Positions 14,867-18,464 of a stretch of 18,464 nt of DNA are shown here, in pieces. The stretch spans positions 1-18,464 of the forward strand of contig JASBTC010000198.1 in the NCBI GenBank assembly GCA_030148625.1. The letters are read 5' to 3'. The number at the start of each line of letters is the position of its first letter. Positions within the stretch are counted from its first letter, which is position 1. Under the pieces are notes generated by a model. The model was not told where the DNA came from. It ran no database searches and saw only the letters and a list, made by a program, of their open reading frames with translations. Origin of the DNA: Sphingobium sp. (GTDB lineage: Bacteria > Pseudomonadota > Alphaproteobacteria > Sphingomonadales > Sphingomonadaceae). Made by a program: the position numbers and the translations under genes.

Positions 14867-14981
14867 AAAACAGGCCCCTAGATGCTCTTCGGATCATGCC
14901 GAACTAGGGAGCACCTGTCGTCAAATCATGGCAGGATTGGCGCGACATTGTCGCAAATTGTAACCGCGCACCGTCCCGCCC
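14867..14981. other. 115-bp gap before the receptor gene, with a short palindrome
   Basis: This is the only stretch that could hold a separate promoter for the receptor and nagK. It contains the inverted repeat GCGAC-ATT-GTCGC (14942-14954). I could not find a convincing -35/-10 pair on the minus strand, so read-through from the S9 peptidase gene is also possible. Confidence 0.3.
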
Positions 14982-17441
14982 CTATCTGGATGCGGTGGGC
15001 CCGCCGAGCGTCCTGTCGTACCAGTCGAGAATCCGCTTCCACATATCGCGGATGTTGGCGGGCGAGTTGTAGACATGGTCCTCGCCATAATAGCGGACCA
15101 TCACCGCATCCTTGTTGAGCCGGGTGAGCGCGGTGAAGAATTCCTCGGTCTGCGTCGTCGAGACATAATCGAGGTCGCCGGTCATCAGCATGATCGGCGT
15201 CCTGATCTTGTCGACATGCATCAACGGGCTGTTGCGCAGATAGCGTTCGGGATCGGCCCAGGGCGGCGCGCCCATTCCGCCCTGCCCCGTTTCCATCAGG
15301 CTCGTCGCAAACAGGTCGAGCCCGGTCTTCTCGGCCTTCAACCGCAGATCGATCACGAACTGGCCATAGCTGCTGACCAGATCGTAGATGCCCGCCTGCG
15401 CCACCGCGGTCTTGAATCGATCGGTCAGCCCGACAAGCGCGCCCGTCGTATAGCCGCCATAGCTCTGCCCCTGCAGGCCGAGCCGATCGGGGTCGGCATA
15501 TTTCTGCGCGATCGCGGCATCGACGGCGGCAAAGACCTGTTCGGGCAATCCCTTCAACGTGTCGCGCGGCACTTGGTCGTAATCGACCGGGAGGGAGGGA
15601 TAGAGAACGGCATAGCCGTGTGCCGCCAGGATATGGTCGTTGAGCGCATGGACATCGTCGAGCGACCATTTACGCCAGGTCGTCCCCGAAAAGGCCGAAC
15701 CGGGATAGACGTTGACGATCGTTGCCACCGGCGTACCCGGCCGATAGCCCGGCGGCAGCAGGATCCAGGAGCTGCGCGCGTCGCCATCGGGGCCCTTGTG
15801 ATCGATGCGAACCGGCGTGCCGCCGACGACATCCTTCAGATGCGTGTTCAACCGCGCCACTTCGCGGCGCGAACCATCCACGCCGACGACCGCGAGCACC
15901 GTCATATTTTGGTCGCGCTCGACCAGCGCGGCACGCCGGGCAGCCGGCGACACGGCGACGAACTCGCTGTCCGGCATCGATGCCGAGACCGTGTCGATGC
16001 GGCCACCCTCGGTATCGACGAACAGCAAGCGCTCGGGCTTGCCCGATGCGTCGGCCGGGATCCGCAGCGTGACGGTGCCGCTCGGCTGGAGATTCTGTTC
16101 GGGCACCGGGCCGAAGGGGCCGATCGGCCGCCAGGACTGCACCGGTTCGGCGATGGCGGCGGTCAGGTTGCGGCGCGTGCCCGTCCGGTCGACCGCCCAG
16201 GCCTCTCCGCCATGCAGCAGGATCAGGCCGTTTCGGCTGAGACCGACCAGTTCGGGAGCAGCACCGGCGAAACCCGCGGTCAGGTTGCGCGGTTTTCCTT
16301 CGCCGACCAGATACCAATCCGCACGGGCCGGCGCGCCCGATGAGGCGGCGGCCGGCTCGGCGAAAACGGCCAGCCGCTCACCGATCCAGGCGGACCGCAT
16401 GTCGATGCTCGCGCCCATACGCACGACATGCGGCTTGAGCGCGCCGAGGTCGATCGCGCGACTGTGCCCGCTGCGATGATCATATATCCGGTAACGCGCA
16501 GCGTCCCAGCCGCTGCCCGCGTCGCGCGCCACGAACGACAGCAGCGGCGCCTTCGACGACCAGTTCAGCGAGGACGCGAGTATGTCGCAGCCCTGGCAGG
16601 GATCGGCTTCCCGTTTCGCCCCCGCGCGCGGATCGAGGATGACCAATCGGCGTTCGATCCCGCCCATGTTCGCGCCATGCTCGATCCGGCGCGTCGGATC
16701 GATCGCCAGCCTTTGCTCGCGAAGCGCCGCGACGACCGAGCCATCGGCCGCTGCATGCCAGGTCGAGAAACGCCCAGATGCCAGCGGCACCGGCTGCGTC
16801 GTGCCGGTATCGGCAAGAACGAGGCCACCCGCGGTTTCCGGAAACGCGACAAAGCGCCCGCTGCCGATCACGCCCGCGGTTGGGGCATCGCCGCGATTGC
16901 GCCGCGCCCAGAGCGCGGCAAAGGCGGCAGCGGTCCTGCCCGCCACCGCTTCGCTCGCCGGCTCGGCGGAAAGCACCACCCCATGCCCTATCCATGGGAG
17001 CGGCTGGATCGGGCTATAGGTCGGCGAAAAGTCGAATTCCCGCGCCGTTCCGCCGGCGAGCGGCACGATCCCCGCCCGAGCGCCGCTGCGCGAGGCATGC
17101 CTGAACACCAGTTGCTGGCCGTCGGGAGAAAGCCCGCTAACCGTGTAGCCGCCAGCAGGATCCTGCGGAAACAAGGGCACGGACGGCCGCGAACCGTTCA
17201 GATCGACGGCCATGATCTCCGACCGCAATTCGCCGATCACATCCTGCTGGCCGAAATCGGCCTGGCGATCGAACGGCCCGTAACGCTCGTAGATCAGCTT
17301 TTCGCCCGACGGATCGAAACGGACGCTGCCGAAGGATTCGACCGCGAGCATATCGTCGACATCATAAGGCTTGGCGGCATGCGCCATGCCGGCGGCGCAC
17401 GACATGAGCAGCAACATGCCCGAACGCATGGCGTTGACCAT
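14982..17441 (-). CDS. Secreted S9-family (prolyl oligopeptidase-like) serine peptidase
   Basis: An 819-residue protein with an N-terminal signal (basic start, LLLMSCAAGMAHA, likely cut before AKPYD), an N-terminal beta-propeller of about 520 residues, and a C-terminal alpha/beta-hydrolase domain. The nucleophile Ser660 is in GLQGQSYGGYTTG, the acid is probably Asp758 in TGDLDYVS, and the base is His789 in YGEDHVYNS. The fold and triad are those of S9 prolyl oligopeptidases and dipeptidyl peptidases. The propeller carries a CxxC (DPCQGCD), perhaps a disulfide in the periplasm. The start ATG 17441 has GGGAG seven bases before it. It lies between two TonB-dependent receptors on one strand, fitting a peptide-import locus. 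Sphingomonad lasso-peptide isopeptidases belong to the same fold and sit beside receptors; no precursor or maturation gene is seen here, so that reading is only a possibility. Confidence 0.9.
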   Translation of the reverse strand: MVNAMRSGMLLLMSCAAGMAHAAKPYDVDDMLAVESFGSVRFDPSGEKLIYERYGPFDRQADFGQQDVIGELRSEIMAVDLNGSRPSVPLFPQDPAGGYTVSGLSPDGQQLVFRHASRSGARAGIVPLAGGTAREFDFSPTYSPIQPLPWIGHGVVLSAEPASEAVAGRTAAAFAALWARRNRGDAPTAGVIGSGRFVAFPETAGGLVLADTGTTQPVPLASGRFSTWHAAADGSVVAALREQRLAIDPTRRIEHGANMGGIERRLVILDPRAGAKREADPCQGCDILASSLNWSSKAPLLSFVARDAGSGWDAARYRIYDHRSGHSRAIDLGALKPHVVRMGASIDMRSAWIGERLAVFAEPAAASSGAPARADWYLVGEGKPRNLTAGFAGAAPELVGLSRNGLILLHGGEAWAVDRTGTRRNLTAAIAEPVQSWRPIGPFGPVPEQNLQPSGTVTLRIPADASGKPERLLFVDTEGGRIDTVSASMPDSEFVAVSPAARRAALVERDQNMTVLAVVGVDGSRREVARLNTHLKDVVGGTPVRIDHKGPDGDARSSWILLPPGYRPGTPVATIVNVYPGSAFSGTTWRKWSLDDVHALNDHILAAHGYAVLYPSLPVDYDQVPRDTLKGLPEQVFAAVDAAIAQKYADPDRLGLQGQSYGGYTTGALVGLTDRFKTAVAQAGIYDLVSSYGQFVIDLRLKAEKTGLDLFATSLMETGQGGMGAPPWADPERYLRNSPLMHVDKIRTPIMLMTGDLDYVSTTQTEEFFTALTRLNKDAVMVRYYGEDHVYNSPANIRDMWKRILDWYDRTLGGPTASR

Positions 17442-17493
17442 CGGAAATCTCCCTGGAACCGTCCATCAAGCCGCGCTCAGGCGGCGGCGATGC

Positions 17494-18464
17494 TCACCAA
17501 TGCTTGGTCACAGACAGGCTGACGAAGCGGCCGATCGCCGAATAATTGGTCGAGTCATAGTTCACGACATAATCGACGATCGGCGTCATCCGCGGCGGGC
17601 TCTTGTCGAACAGATTCTGGATCGACAGGCCCAGTTCGACGTCCGAAAGGATCGAGCTTCCGGGATTCGTCCGGTAGCGCAGATTGGCATCCACCGTGGT
17701 GAAGGATCCGGTGGGTGCCTTCGGTACCTGCGTGTCGTCGGTCACGCTGCCGACATGATTGACGAAGCCGGCAAGCGTCAATCCGCCCCGGTTCCATACC
17801 AGGCCGCCACGTGCACTGAATTTCGGCGGATTGAAGACGACGCCGACGGTCCGGAATTCGGGCTCGCCCGGGCTGTTCTGCTGGCTGCCCTTCAGCCAGG
17901 TCGCCGATCCGCTGAGCCGCGCATGGCCCGCGCCGAGATCGAAGGCATAGGACGCGGTCAGGTCGACGCCGCTGACCCTGGATCGCGCCGCATTGGTGTA
18001 GAGATTGTGGAGCAGCGCGACGACCTTGGCCGGATCATAATCCTCGCCGGCGCTGTTGTACGTGATCCCCGTCGCCGAGCCCGCGATCAGATCGCTCTGC
18101 GCCGCGACCGATGGGCCAAGGGTGAGGAACTGGCGATAGGCGGGATCGATAAAGGCACGTTCGGTGAAGGTGACGGGCTGGACGACGCGATCGCGATAAT
18201 CGACGTTGAAATAGCTGAGCTCCATCCGCAATCCGGGAAGCGCGCGGGGATGGACGGCCATCGTGGTCGACCAAGTCTCGGCACGCTCCGGCTTCAGATT
18301 GCGGTTGCCGCCATAGGACATCAGCACCGTCGATCCCGCCGGATAATTCACGCCCGAGAATTCGTCGATCGCCATCAGATAGACGATCGATTCCGAATAT
18401 TGCTGGAGCAATGTCGGCGCCTTGAACGATCTCCCCCAGGATGCGCGCAGGCTCATGTCCGGGA
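17494..18464 (-). CDS. TonB-dependent receptor, C-terminal part (5' end outside window)
   Basis: The frame is open to the right edge, so the signal peptide, plug and first strands are missing; the 323 residues left are the end of a beta-barrel. Diagnostic segments are LRASWGRSFKAPTL, GGNRNLKPERAETWSTT, MELSYFNVDYRDRV, RVSGVDLTASYAFDLG, VDANLRYRTN and ELGLSIQNLFDKSPPR, with a C-terminal SLSVTKHW ending in an aromatic residue, as needed for outer-membrane insertion. This pattern is typical of sphingomonad TonB-dependent receptors of the ferric-siderophore/nutrient class. The ligand is unknown. The S9 peptidase starts 52 bases downstream on the same strand, so they are probably cotranscribed, receptor first. 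Confidence 0.92.
   Translation of the reverse strand, partial: PDMSLRASWGRSFKAPTLLQQYSESIVYLMAIDEFSGVNYPAGSTVLMSYGGNRNLKPERAETWSTTMAVHPRALPGLRMELSYFNVDYRDRVVQPVTFTERAFIDPAYRQFLTLGPSVAAQSDLIAGSATGITYNSAGEDYDPAKVVALLHNLYTNAARSRVSGVDLTASYAFDLGAGHARLSGSATWLKGSQQNSPGEPEFRTVGVVFNPPKFSARGGLVWNRGGLTLAGFVNHVGSVTDDTQVPKAPTGSFTTVDANLRYRTNPGSSILSDVELGLSIQNLFDKSPPRMTPIVDYVVNYDSTNYSAIGRFVSLSVTKHW

Noticed and set aside
17395..17441. LMSC in the S9 peptidase signal region as a lipoprotein lipobox
   Set aside because: Met at position -2 is a poor lipobox and a normal signal peptidase I site (AHA before AK) follows; lipoprotein status remains only a remote option.
17442..17493. Gap between receptor and S9 peptidase searched for a small precursor peptide gene
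   Set aside because: Only 52 bases, holding little beyond the Shine-Dalgarno site of the peptidase.

Overview
The window looks like chromosomal DNA of a sphingomonad-type alphaproteobacterium (Sphingomonas, Sphingopyxis or a relative). The base composition is high in GC, codons are strongly GC3-biased, two large TonB-dependent receptors are present, the amino-sugar genes follow the non-PTS layout (NagK, NagA and the SIS-type deaminase NagB-II), and intergenic mosaic palindromes contain the ...CTGAACTTGTTTCAG... motif I associate with sphingomonad genomes. This is inference from gene content; no rRNA or other marker gene is present. No tRNA, CRISPR array, transposase or phage gene was seen.

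Layout. 1-885: 3' part of an M20-family metallopeptidase, overlapped at its end by a small alpha/beta hydrolase (833-1546). 1536-2798 (minus): a close homologue of the fosmidomycin exporter Fsr, divergent from an AraC/NimR-like regulator (2886-3674) across an 87-bp gap that holds three copies of GGGAC, two of them exactly 21 bp apart. 3785-4204: a secreted CHRD-domain protein. 4308-5164: an ArsR-type repressor translationally coupled to an AHSA1/SRPBCC protein, with an AT-rich palindromic promoter and a hairpin centred on the ArsR start codon. 5165-5382: a gene-free stretch with a sphingomonad-type repeat followed by mutually exclusive hairpins just ahead of an FMN-dependent alpha-hydroxyacid dehydrogenase (5383-6543). 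6604-7785: a YhiN/HI0933-type flavoprotein.

Amino-sugar block. murQ (7782-8663, minus) diverges from nagB-II and nagA (8735-10923, plus, coupled by ATGA). A repeat-rich gap (10924-11111) separates nagA from the convergent nagK (11112-11972, minus). Together these encode MurNAc-6P to GlcNAc-6P (MurQ), GlcNAc to GlcNAc-6P (NagK), GlcNAc-6P to GlcN-6P (NagA) and GlcN-6P to fructose-6P (NagB-II). No PTS component or nag regulator lies inside the window.

Uptake block. Upstream of nagK on the same strand are a 943-residue TonB-dependent receptor with a striking Gly/Arg/Asn-rich insert (12035-14866), a secreted S9 prolyl-oligopeptidase-like peptidase (14982-17441), and the C-terminal part of a second TonB-dependent receptor running off the right edge (17494-18464). 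The arrangement receptor - secreted peptidase - receptor - amino-sugar kinase, next to murQ/nagA/nagB-II, suggests that a peptide- or muropeptide-like nutrient is imported and broken down; this is a hypothesis. The signals I consider most worth following are the alternative-hairpin leader before the dehydrogenase, the start-codon hairpin and overlapping palindromes of the ArsR operon, the 21-bp GGGAC pair in the fsr control region, and the low-complexity insert in the receptor.
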